NCBI RefSeq assembly: GCF_016906535.1
Contig: NC_057382.1
Location: 1 to 64,000 of the forward strand
Length of the DNA stretch: 64,000 nucleotides
Source: Rhizoctonia solani
Taxonomy: Eukaryota; Basidiomycota; Agaricomycetes; Cantharellales; Ceratobasidiaceae
Direction: 5' to 3'
Made by a program: the position numbers and the translations under genes. Positions 1 through 8,557 of this stretch are shown here, one piece after another. The notes below the pieces were generated by a model. The model was given only the letters and a program-made list of their open reading frames with translations. It searched no databases and was not told the DNA's origin. How positions within the stretch are numbered: the stretch's first letter is position 1; each line of letters begins with the position of its first letter.

Positions 1-55
1 CTAACCTAACCTAACCTAACCTAACCTAACCTAACCTAACCTAACCTAACCTAAC
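1..55. repeat. Telomere-like terminal array, 5-bp unit
   Basis: Eleven perfect tandem copies of CTAAC (TTAGG on the G-rich strand) start at base 1 and run to base 55. They are followed by CTACA and then retroelement sequence. The orientation, with the C-rich strand reading 5' to 3' inward from the left edge, is that of a left chromosome end. The unit is five bases, not the six-base TTAGGG usual in fungi. The array is short, so it may be a truncated assembly of a longer telomere. Confidence 0.85.
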
Positions 56-115
56 CTACACAAGTATCTACAATGTCCTTCTTCTGAGTCGGGGGCTTGG
101 CAGCAGTCCTCGACT

Positions 116-1295
116 TCAGTCTTTTCCCGATTCAGATTCCTTGGCTATTTTGGCCACCTCCTTGATCGTGGCCTTCCAACCATTTGGGCACTGCTTGATA
201 CCATGCCCTTTTTGGCCGCATTTGACACAAAGACCCAACGCGCGGCGGCGGTCCCTCTCCTCTGGGGTAACGTAGTTGGGGTCCTCTGATAAACGGACCC
301 TAGTGGTAGAGGTGGTCGTGGCGACCGGAGCCTTGGTGGGAGCCTTTTTGGGGCGGTTTTCCTTGTTTTCCCGACGAGTGTTGTCAATTTTGACCGAAGC
401 GGCGAATATGGCCTCCAGGTTGTTGTCGGGAATGTTGTCCTTGGTGGACAGGAGTTCTTTCACCTTCCAGTGAAGACCGCGCGTAAACTGGGCAATGTAC
501 GCCTCAGTGTTCCAGTCAAGTTCCGCCATGAGGTTGCGGAATTCTGTGACGTACTCAGACGTGGTGGTGGTCTGAGTTAATGCGGCAATCTTCCTGGCGG
601 CCGCCCTCTTTGCATCTGGGTCGGCAAAGGCTTCTTTGAATTTGGCCGTTAAGGCCGGGATGGTGGGGGGGGATTTCCCTCGCCCTTGATAATGGTCCCA
701 ATAATGGGAAGAGCCCAGTCGGCAGCTTTGTCTGTCATGTGGTACAGAATCCACACAACCATTTGTTCCTCTTCATTGAATTGATCTCGATGAAGCGCGA
801 CCCACAGCAGCATACGATCTAGCCACTGGGTTGCCTTCCGTCCCCTGGAGTCTCCCTTGTATGGGTCTGGGAGGTCCATTTTAGGCCGTTTTACGCTGGA
901 CCTGCGTCAAAGGGGGTTAGGGACCCTAGATGCCTTCTAGGCGTTCCTTGAGGCTCCTTTTTGGGGCGCCTTGGTTCTTCCTCTTCCTCTGAGTCAAACC
1001 CGGTTCCTCTGGAAGGCCGGAATGGGGCCTTGAGTCCAGGCCTAACCGTGCCTGGAGTGTGGGCTTCTCCTCCCAAGTGGGTGGGAGGAGTGACAGGCCC
1101 AGTCGATGGGCCAGGCTGGGCTTGCGGGGCTCCTTGATCTTTATCCCCGAGGAGGTTGGCGGTTTCCTTGCATATGGCTTTAAGCTCAATGAGCTGTTGG
1201 CCTTGTGATGTGATTTGGGCCTGCAAGGACCCAACAGTGGCAGTGAGGGCTGTGATAGCCTCAAGGAGAGCGGCAGTGGTTGGCTCCGGTTCCAT
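116..1295 (-). pseudogene. gag: R1 gag, frameshifted
   Basis: Gag of a Ty3/Gypsy chromovirus. It packages element RNA and assembles cytoplasmic particles. The protein starts at the MEPEP methionine (ATG at 1293-1295, the same place as in R3 and R4), continues through a coiled-coil-like N-terminus and an acidic linker, then the capsid region, and ends with a CX2CX4HX4C zinc knuckle (CVKCGQKGHGIKQC). Compared with R3 it has two single-base losses in homopolymers: a C lost near 899-903 and another in an eight-C run near 665-672. The frame is therefore broken twice. These could be real decay or consensus errors near a chromosome end. The GGGAAAA heptamer (minus strand, 122-128) precedes the TGA stop. 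Confidence 0.8.
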
Positions 1296-1799
1296 TCTTG
1301 GCAGGTCTCTCGGAGTGGGAGATGAGCTGCGAGAGGGCGGTTGGGAGTGGGTTGGAATGGAACAACGTGAGGAGCGGCTGGAGGGACGGGAGTATGGGTG
1401 AGGGGCGCCAGAGCGTGTAGATGGAATATTGGAAACGGCGTGGGGGGGGTGGTGCCTATATCAGGACTTATGGGCGGTTTTTGTGTAGTATGTGGGCGCT
1501 AAACCTTTGCGTCAAGCACCTAGCGTTGGATAGCCCCTACAACAAATCAACAGATCTAGCAATTGTGATATGAGCGGGTTTTCTACAAGCGGGTGTTTCA
1601 GCTGACTAAGGTTGCTAACTACTGTGTTCCGGCGAAACACGTGGTACGCGGGGGATTAGAGCCCGTCTGCCTTATAGCAATTTGGTACTACGTGTGGGTG
1701 GGGGGTTTTTGATTATTCTACCCCGCAAGGTGGCCCAGATCACGTGTTTTCCCTTGTGCTAGTACAGGGGGTCCTCTCCTTGTCGAACAAGCCTACAAG

Positions 1800-1812
1800 A
1801 AGTCGATTTTAC
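1800..1812 (-). promoter_or_regulatory. R1 primer-binding site, self-priming type
   Basis: GTAAAATCGACTT (minus strand) begins two bases after the LTR end. It is a perfect 13-nt complement of AAGTCGATTTTAC in the same LTR (2072-2084), where transcription should begin. This is the arrangement known for Tf1, whose mRNA 5' end folds back to prime reverse transcription. Confidence 0.7.
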
Positions 1813-1814
1813 AA

Positions 1815-2373
1815 TGTCGTACGCCAACTGTGAGGTTGGGTACACGCTAGTGGGCGGGCGCTTGAGGCCGTACTACTACACTTGCTTATGTAATCTAACT
1901 ACTAACGGCTATACTAATAGCGCTTAAGGCGCTCTACTACTATCTACTGTCGACGAGGGGGCCTGAGGCCTGGGAGGTGTGATGAGTTAATCAAGGGGTG
2001 AGTGCTTCTGTTACTACTGAGGGCCGGCTACTTAGCTGGCTGACTACCTTCTCTAGTGAGTAAGAGACAAGGTAAAATCGACTTGGTGTTTCCAAGCAAT
2101 TTCCCTGCTGTATATAGACATAAGTGCGCTATCTACATGGTCTGTGCGCGTGAGAAAAGAAGTACATGTTGGAAAAAGGAAGCATGCTGCGGACTGCGTA
2201 GAAGCGTGGATTTCTCCTAAGCGCCCTTGGCACGGCATCTCGGCGCGGCATCTCGGCATAATAAGCGCCGAGGTCACGTGATCGAAAAACAAAAGATATA
2301 GAGTCCGTAAAAAATACTAAAAATAATAGAAAAATTGGGCGATTCTAATGGTATATTCAAGGAGGTTGTAACA
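1815..2373 (-). repeat. R1 5' LTR (559 bp)
   Basis: Bounded by TG...CA ends (TGTTACAACC start and ...CGACA end on the minus strand) and alignable over its length to the R3 and R4 LTRs. It holds a TATA-like TATATA at 2111-2116 and, about 30 bp downstream on the minus strand, the predicted transcript start sequence AAGTCGATTTTAC (2072-2084). A TAAGCGCCG motif (2262-2270) and a CACGTG E-box (2275-2280) lie in U3. Confidence 0.85.
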
Positions 2374-3046
2374 CAATCCTTGAGAGTGGCGGATTCGGCG
2401 TCCGTCATGCTGTACAGGGGAGAGTTCAGGGGACCCTCTTCTGTGAGCTCGATCCCAATATCGTAGTGCCTATGAGGGGGAAGCTTGTTGAATTCCTCCT
2501 CTCCAAATACCTTGGCGTATCTATGGTATTTGGAGGGTACTCCTTCAAGCGGGTTCTTGTCTGCTTCTTCCTCCTCGGCAATGGCCACGTGTTCTGGTAC
2601 GGCGTGAGGGAAGGTAAGGGTTCGCGTATTCCAATCAATCTCTGGGTTGTGTGCGTCCAGCCATTTCAATCCCAAGATGGCGGCGTGAGACCCTGTGTTA
2701 CAGATTAGGAAGGTCTTGGTCATTTGTTTACCATCAAGGGAGAAGGTTAGGGAGGCCTTCTTCCAGATTTTTCCAGCCTGGGGGCTCAACCCATCGAGCA
2801 TAGTTACGGTGCGAGGAGAGGGGAGGTCAATGAGTGGTAAGCGGAGTGATTCCGCGGTTTGGGGGTGCATAAATGAGGAGGTTGCGCCTGAGTCAATCAG
2901 GACTTCTATAGGTTCCGCTTGCTTTGGTTGTATAGGGATTGTGAAGAGGGGTGATAATTTCAATACTGTAGATACATGACAAATCTCTATACAACTGTTA
3001 CTAGTGTCCATAGGGTTCTTGCGCGCGGCAGCAGAGACCCTTACTC
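2374..3046 (-). pseudogene. pol: R2 pol fragment: aspartic protease and start of RT
   Basis: Retropepsin-type protease with the catalytic LIDSGATSSFMHP motif, then a linker ending in the RT-proximal sequence PLYSMTDAESATLKD. The frame is open from the gag end, in the -1 frame relative to gag, down to the R1 insertion point, where it runs into R1 LTR sequence. The enzyme would have matured gag-pol, but nothing beyond the RT N-terminus remains. A false extension of this frame into the R1 LTR (down to about 2274) is not part of the protein. Confidence 0.8.
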
Positions 3047-4393
3047 TTTTCCCGATTGGTACTCGGAGTCTTTGCCAATCTTGGCGGCTTCCTTAGCCTT
3101 CCCCTTATCCTCAATAGGGGTGGCTTTCCAGCCCGTGCGGCATTCCGCGAACTTGTGACCCATTTTGCCGCACTTGATACAGGCGCCTGCGGCGCGGCGG
3201 CAATTGCGTTCTTCTTCCGACACAAAGTTGGGGTTGTCGGAGAGTTTCTTCGAACCGGTTATGGCTTGGCCGGTACTTGTCCCCCTTGCGGGGTTGGATG
3301 GTCTGCTAGACTTATTATCCCTTGGTGGGTGGCTAGCTCGCTCTTTGCGGAGAGCGTTATCGATGACGAGTGCTGCGTTTTGCAGCTCGAGGAGGGTGCG
3401 GGGTTGGTGCTCGCGGGTGGCAATTTGGCGGCTGACCTCCCAGTGGAGGCCGCGGGCAAACTGGCCTCGGAGGGCCGCGTCGTTCCAGTCCAGTTCCATG
3501 GCTAAGGTTCTGAACTTTGTAATGTAATCCGCGCATGTGCCGGATTGGGTAAGGGAGGTTATCTTCCGCTTGGCGGCCCTTGTGGCATCAGGGTCACCAA
3601 ATGCTGCCAGGAACTCCAGTTTGAACCCTTTGACCGTTTGGATAATGGCTTGGTGTGACCCAAGCTGGTCAAGGTGTGGATGGGCCCATGCTCCCGCGGA
3701 ATCCTTCATGTTCATGAGGAGGAATGATAAGACCTCTTGGTCCGTGGGGAACATGCGGGAGTTGAGGCGGGTCCAGGCTAACATCCGGGTCAGCCACTGC
3801 TTTGCTTTGCTCCCTATTTTGCCTGTGTAGGCGTTGGGGTGGTCAACCTTGACCGGAGCGGGATAGGCGGCGACTGGAGCCGGAGGTGGAGGGGCAGGTG
3901 CTCCGATGGGGGATTGGAGACGCGGAGATGGAGGGGGAGATGGGACTTGCGGGGGCACTGCTTGGACCGGAGTGGGCTGGGCAAAGGTAGGGAGCCCCTT
4001 GGATGATTCGGGCCAGAATGAGACCCAACTAGTCGATCCAATAGGGTCAACTTTTGATAGGGGGCGTGGCGTTGCTTCCACGACCGGGGGTTTTGTGTCC
4101 TCTGGGGTCCGTGGCCCGTGGAGCTGGAGGCTTCTAAGCCCATCCTTGACAACATCGACGGCTTGGGATATATTTTCGACGTTGGTGCGGGTTTTGATCC
4201 CTGCTTCTTTGATTTCCCCAACTTCTCGTTCGAGGCGTTTGACTTGGCCAAGGAGGCCAAGGAGGAGGCGTGTGACGCGCTCGAGGGATACTTCCCCAAG
4301 CTCAACAGGGGCGGCTGACGGAAGGAAGGGTCCCAGGTCCCCTTGATCAATAGGGGAGCGGGTTCAAGAGGGCGGCCGGGAGCGGGTTGCCAT
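3041..4393 (-). pseudogene. gag: R2 gag with early nonsense codon
   Basis: Gag polyprotein with a predicted coiled-coil N-terminus, a proline-rich linker, a capsid domain (KAKQWLTRMLAWTRLN through LELDWN-like motifs) and a CX2CX4HX4C zinc knuckle (CIKCGKMGHKFAEC). The likely start is ATG 4391-4393 (MATRSRPPS), a stretch alignable to the R4 leader. Codon 10 is TGA (4364-4366) where CGA/CGC Arg occurs in relatives, a CpG transition. After that stop the frame is open to TAA at 3041-3043. GGGAAAA (minus strand, 3047-3053) lies two codons before the stop. The gene is probably non-functional, but only one change separates it from an open frame. Confidence 0.75.
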
Positions 4394-4876
4394 GGGATGT
4401 GTTGGCGGATAGGAGCGGCCAGCGTGAGAAGAAGCCCAGGAGGAGGAGCAAGTGGGAGTGCGCAAGGTAATGGTGGGCGAGTGAGGGGGAGTGAGGGCTG
4501 TGTAGCCGGGGTGCCTATATCAGGACTTATGAGCGCTTGACTACTCAAACGCTAAACCTCTGCGTCAAACAACCTAGCGTTGGACAGTAAGTGCCGCTAA
4601 TTACAGCCGTGGGCGGGCGTAATGTAGGGTCTAGTCTCTGCAAGCGGGTGTATCTGCTGTCTGAGGTTGCTGGTAGAAGGTGCGGCGACCGTGGGTATGC
4701 GGACAATAGTGGTAGTCTGCCTTATAGCAATTTGCTACTACGTGGGGGTGGGGACTTTTGATTATTCTGTCCCGCAAGGTGGCCCCGATCACGTGATTTT
4801 GCTTGTGCTAGTACAGGTACCCTTCTTGTTTGTTGATTCTTAGTGGTGGGTACAATACGGTTTGCAACCGACGTAA

Positions 4877-4888
4877 GGTCGATTACCT
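4877..4888 (-). promoter_or_regulatory. R2 primer-binding site, self-priming type
   Basis: AGGTAATCGACC (minus strand) lies two bases from the LTR end and is a perfect 12-nt complement of GGTCGATTACCT in the R2 LTR (5139-5150). The sequence differs from that of R1 and R4, yet both partners changed together. Confidence 0.7.
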
Positions 4889-4890
4889 AG

Positions 4891-5471
4891 TGTCCTAGAC
4901 GTCTGTAGGGACGTCGAGGAGGTGGGCGCTTGCGGCCGGGGGTGACTAAGTAGAGAACCGCGTAAGGCGGTGAGCAAGCTACCTACGACAACGACCAGCT
5001 ATACTACGGTGTCAAGACCTGTAAGGGCAATGACGAGCTACCTAAGTACAGTGTAGAAGCCGCTTAAGGCAACGTGGAACTAGTGAACTAAGTAGTTACT
5101 GGACCTAAGGTCCTTGTACAGTGATGGGATGCGACAAGAGGTAATCGACCTGGGTGTTACCATGGTCAGTTAGCCTCCTTATATATTCTACAGGAGTACT
5201 ATTTACAATTACATTATATCAAATACCATAACCAATAAGAACCCCGTTCCGCAGTCGGCCTTACTCATGCATACGTGTCATTGACGTGTCATGATGACGT
5301 CATAGGTGGAGGTGGCTACGTATGCTGATTAAGCGCGGATGGGGACGTGGCTCGGCGCTTAGCGTATGATATAAGCGCCGAAGTCACGTGATCGAAAATG
5401 TTCTCCGTTTGCCTTCGTTTAAATCCGAGAAAATGGGAATAAATTCCCTGGTATTGATTGTGTCTACAACA
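4891..5471 (-). repeat. R2 5' LTR (about 581 bp)
   Basis: Boundaries are inferred. The inner end is placed at the TGT (plus-strand 4891) just before the primer-binding site. The outer end is at ACAACA (5471), matching the TGTTGTAGAC-type start expected on the minus strand. It contains a TATA-like TATATAAG (minus, 5178-5185), a predicted transcript start GGTCGATTACCT (minus, 5139-5150), TAAGCGCCG (5372-5380) and CACGTG (5385-5390). The second LTR is lost, so the outer boundary cannot be confirmed here. Confidence 0.6.
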
Positions 5472-6201
5472 GAGTGCAAGTGCGCAAGAGTAGCGTTTGA
5501 TAGACTTTTGGAGGTCATTGATTTACTCCCAAGGAAATGAGTTGGGCTAGCATGTGTGGGTGCCCGTGCGGAGTCAGATGCAGTGCACAGCCACCGTACT
5601 TGATTGTTTTCTCTATGTTGCCAAGATTTCCAGAGCGTCAAAATTGATCAAGGTAGGATTCTGCCTGCGTGTGCAAGTTTTTATGGCCTGTGCCACCACG
5701 TATAAGCAAGTAGACAAGGTATATTGAAGCAGCTCTGAAGCTTGCCTAGAAAGCTCATACAAGAGCCCATACTCAGGAAAAACCGTTTGTGTTGTAACAC
5801 CAGAGGTTTCACAAGGGGAAGTTAAAGATCACGGGACAATTACGTGGAGATCACAGGGCCGGAGATCACAGATTCTTGTATTGCGTATATAATCTATCAT
5901 TAGATATTATAGTGTAGTTACAGCAGACAAATGGGAATAACCTGAGAAGGAAAGTTATCATTTGATCTTGAGGCTTGCCACAAGATCTTGAATCAGTCCA
6001 TACAATTACTCGCTTTTTTTGGCCCTTTTGACAACTGTGATTGTTTTACCCATGGCTCTTAACCTGGGATGAGTATCTACTTACTTTCAGCTTTGGTTGC
6101 TGCGCCTGTGCCGGGGGCTTTTGAAAGATCCCTTAAACGAGGGCTGCGGCGAAGAACTGGCGGTTCATCCGCAAGCGAAAGGTTTCTCTTCTTTGAAGGG
6201 T
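5472..6201. other. Gene-free stretch
   Basis: Between the R2 LTR and the first kinase gene I see no supported ORF, RNA gene or repeat. The sequence is of mixed composition. The 3' UTR of the downstream minus-strand kinase gene would fall at its right end. Confidence 0.5.
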
Positions 6202-7775
6202 TTAAAGATTCGGAGTACTGTGATGAGGGAGATCGAAGGAGTTGCTTCCAGGCGCGAAGGAAACAGAAGTGCTGTAGGAGAGAGAGAGATCAGGGGAGGG
6301 ACCGTAGGCCATCTCACCTGGCGGGGGAGGGACTGGGCGGCCACCAATGACAAGGGGAATGTCAGACTTTTCCTTATCTATGCGAACTATCTCGACCAGC
6401 AGGAGTCGCATCAAAGCTTCGTGTACGTGTTCAGGGTTGAGTTCTGATCGATAAGTCCATTCGGGAAGAATATATCTGAACATTCCGAAAAGCATTGGAC
6501 CCAAGCTCTTGAGATCATCGTGCAGGATTTGGGTCCAATATTCACAACTTTTTACGCAAATAATTGCTCGAGAGTCCCGATCATTGGGGGTCGGAAAGTG
6601 TCTTTGCATGGTGTGAAAGAAGCGGCGGAATTCTGGGTCGGGTGTGGGCTCCAGTGTGTGCCCTTCTTTGATAGACCGAGCAAGTGTCCAAGCAATAACC
6701 CAAAACGTTGATTCTGCGTCGTGGAAAAGTCGATGCGCAAATTCGACGTGAGGTTGAGTACCCGAGGTTATATTATTGAGGACCTGATACTCAGTAGTGT
6801 GCATGAATTTACTTTGATTCAGTATTGATTCGACTAGTGGTGGCATCTGTTCATCATCGTCCCCTCTGGGAAGCAAACTTCCGCACGAAATGGAACGTGC
6901 AATAAATTTGGGAGTCCCCTGTTCATTTTTAATTCACACATTTCCTCGTGAAATATATCAAGCTTACAGTTCGTTCTTTCAGGACTTGTTCATTGCGCTC
7001 GACTTTGAGATCAGCTCCGTTCCCTAAGTCCACCAACAGGCAGGCAGGATCAGGATTAGCGTTCCTAACAACAATTAGCTGCTGAGCTATTCTTAGAACA
7101 CCATTCACATCTTACTTGTCCTTCGCTAACACCTGGTTAACAAATCTCACTTCCGCGTATCCACACATATTGCGATTTCGATACTCGTTCGTATCAGGTG
7201 CAACCATGATATTGGTATCGCTGATGTCGCGATGTAAAATTCGAGACCTCCGGTAGAGGTTACGTTGCACTATGTATTCATGAAAACGGGTTCGTGAAAT
7301 TTTACTGAAACCACTCACCAGCGCAAGCGTCGTACATAACGCAGAGAAAATGACGTAACGATCGTATACTTCCCAGTGGCCGACCAACATCCTTTGTCAC
7401 TATTCGCATCTTGCACCTTCCGGATTCAGCTCCTGACTCATCAGAATCTTTCGCAGCGATGCGCGGCGTGCGAATTGGTTTTCGTGTTTCGTCGAGGACG
7501 TAGCCGTGAGCCTCGACCGTCATTAGCCCTGAAAGCACCTGCTCCTTATGGGCCTCTTCGTACAGCGCAGCCTCAAAAAATAACCTGCGTTCATCTCGCC
7601 AGACATCTTTGATGAATACCGTCGACCCATCTAGAACATGTACTCCCAACGCCGTGTATCGGCGCTGGCCTGGACCGGCTTGGGCAACAGGTCCAACAGG
7701 CATGTAAACTTCGGCTCCAATTTCGGTAGCCCGCGCTGGATCTTCTAGTTGGGTATTGACTACCGACATTGTCAT
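6202..7775 (-). CDS. FunK1-type protein kinase, short form
   Basis: Fungal FunK1 family kinase, a Ser/Thr-kinase-like family expanded in mushroom-forming and related fungi; substrates are unknown. At least four exons join in frame. Exon 1 (ATG 7773-7775) carries the N-lobe with VFIKDVW (the usual invariant Lys). A 49-nt intron (7270-7318) follows. The next exon has the catalytic loop ILHRDISDTNIM, then an intron, then LVDLGNGADL at the DFG position (DLG variant). A last intron leads to the TGTPKFIARS activation segment. The C-terminal exon has HRLFHDAESTFWVIAW, a FunK1 hallmark, and ends at TAA 6202-6204. The long N-terminal half usual in FunK1 proteins is absent. It may be naturally short, or upstream exons may have been missed. 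Confidence 0.8.
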
Positions 7776-8557
7776 ATCCTGCTGGAGTGCTGGTGAAGTC
7801 TCGGAGCGATTCGCAGCCGGTCTCCGATGCTGTTTAGCTCAACCGACGAAGATGGAAAGGGCTAAGCGCTGAGTCGGGCGGTCGACGCCAAGCGAGAGGT
7901 CAAGAGGTATATTAGCGCCGAGCGCTGAAGGACTTAGACATGTAAATTTATATACAATACTTATCTGGAGATATCTCCCAAGATCAGGAAATCATAGGAA
8001 CTGGAGCTAATTAGCTGTAAAAGCCCGACTGGCTTTCTCGGCTAATTGGCATAGGGTCTGGGTGAGGTACGTGTGGACACCAGCCCTTGGGGCGGGATTC
8101 CATGGATAGCAAGCTGAGCTTCCTAGTGAACGTAGTTACCGGTGAATCCATGGTACCATTGGCACCGGTACCCCCAGCGCATCGAGAAGAGAAGGCGAGG
8201 AGGGAGACGCGATCAAAAGCTCAAAGAATTATGGATACTTTAACCCTTGTTTGTTGTCGATCCTTGTCAGGCGAAACGCCGAGGTCCCACATTAGCAAAA
8301 TCTCAGTGAGTCGTAGTTGTTTCTCTGCGCTTTGGTTAGGGTTTCCTGCCCATGAAGATGAAACAAAGCGAGAAGAAGATTTTTCAAGACATAAGTATTT
8401 ATCCCGCATTCTTACAAAAGCTGAAGTTCATAAGAAATCCCTAGCGCTTCGCCCACGCTGCCTTGGATGAGAAATTAAATGAAACTGATCAAAAGATGTA
8501 CAATTTCCTCGAGCTTTCCCGCCGTAGAAACTCACCATCCTGCCTGGAGCGTGTTTG
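7776..8557. other. Intergenic stretch between kinase genes
   Basis: No convincing gene. At 7861-7925, 90-150 bp upstream of the short kinase start, there is a GCGCT-rich stretch (GCTAAGCGCTGAG and TTAGCGCCGAGCGCTGAAGG) that resembles the TAAGCGCCG motif of the LTRs. An open frame at 8087-8470 on the plus strand has no recognisable domain and is not called. Confidence 0.4.

Larger units (their letters stand above)
56..2373 (-). mobile_element. R1: truncated Ty3/Gypsy element capped by telomere
   Basis: Minus-strand element with its 5' LTR (1815-2373), leader (1296-1814) and a damaged gag (116-1295). It breaks off about 60 bp after the gag stop, exactly at the telomeric array. The missing part is all of pol and the 3' LTR. 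Sequence next to the break matches the gag-pol junction of R3 (around 28258-28320), so R1 and R3 are the same family. R1 itself sits inside R2: its LTR ends at 2373 and the R2 pol frame begins at 2374. The second target-site copy is lost with the chromosome end. Confidence 0.85.
2374..5471 (-). mobile_element. R2: truncated Ty3/Gypsy element interrupted by R1
   Basis: Minus-strand element of a related but distinct family. Going away from the telomere it contains a protease/early RT fragment (2374-3011 and on to the gag overlap), gag (3041-4393), a leader (about 4394-4890) and a 5' LTR (4891-5471). Its pol is cut by the R1 insertion just after the TDAESATLKD stretch at the N-terminus of RT. 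The rest of pol and the 3' LTR would have lain beyond R1 and are lost at the chromosome end. Leader blocks, such as the tract around 4520-4590, are alignable to R1 and R3, which shows common descent. Confidence 0.8.

Noticed and set aside
2274..2373. C-terminal extension of the R2 protease/RT frame
   Set aside because: It is R1 LTR sequence read through in frame after the insertion point, not R2 protein.
3906..4540. Several long frames antisense to R2 gag
   Set aside because: GC- and purine-rich shadows of gag with low-complexity translations.
8087..8470. 127-codon plus-strand frame between the kinase genes
   Set aside because: No domain, no clear ATG context, ordinary composition; cannot be told from a chance frame.
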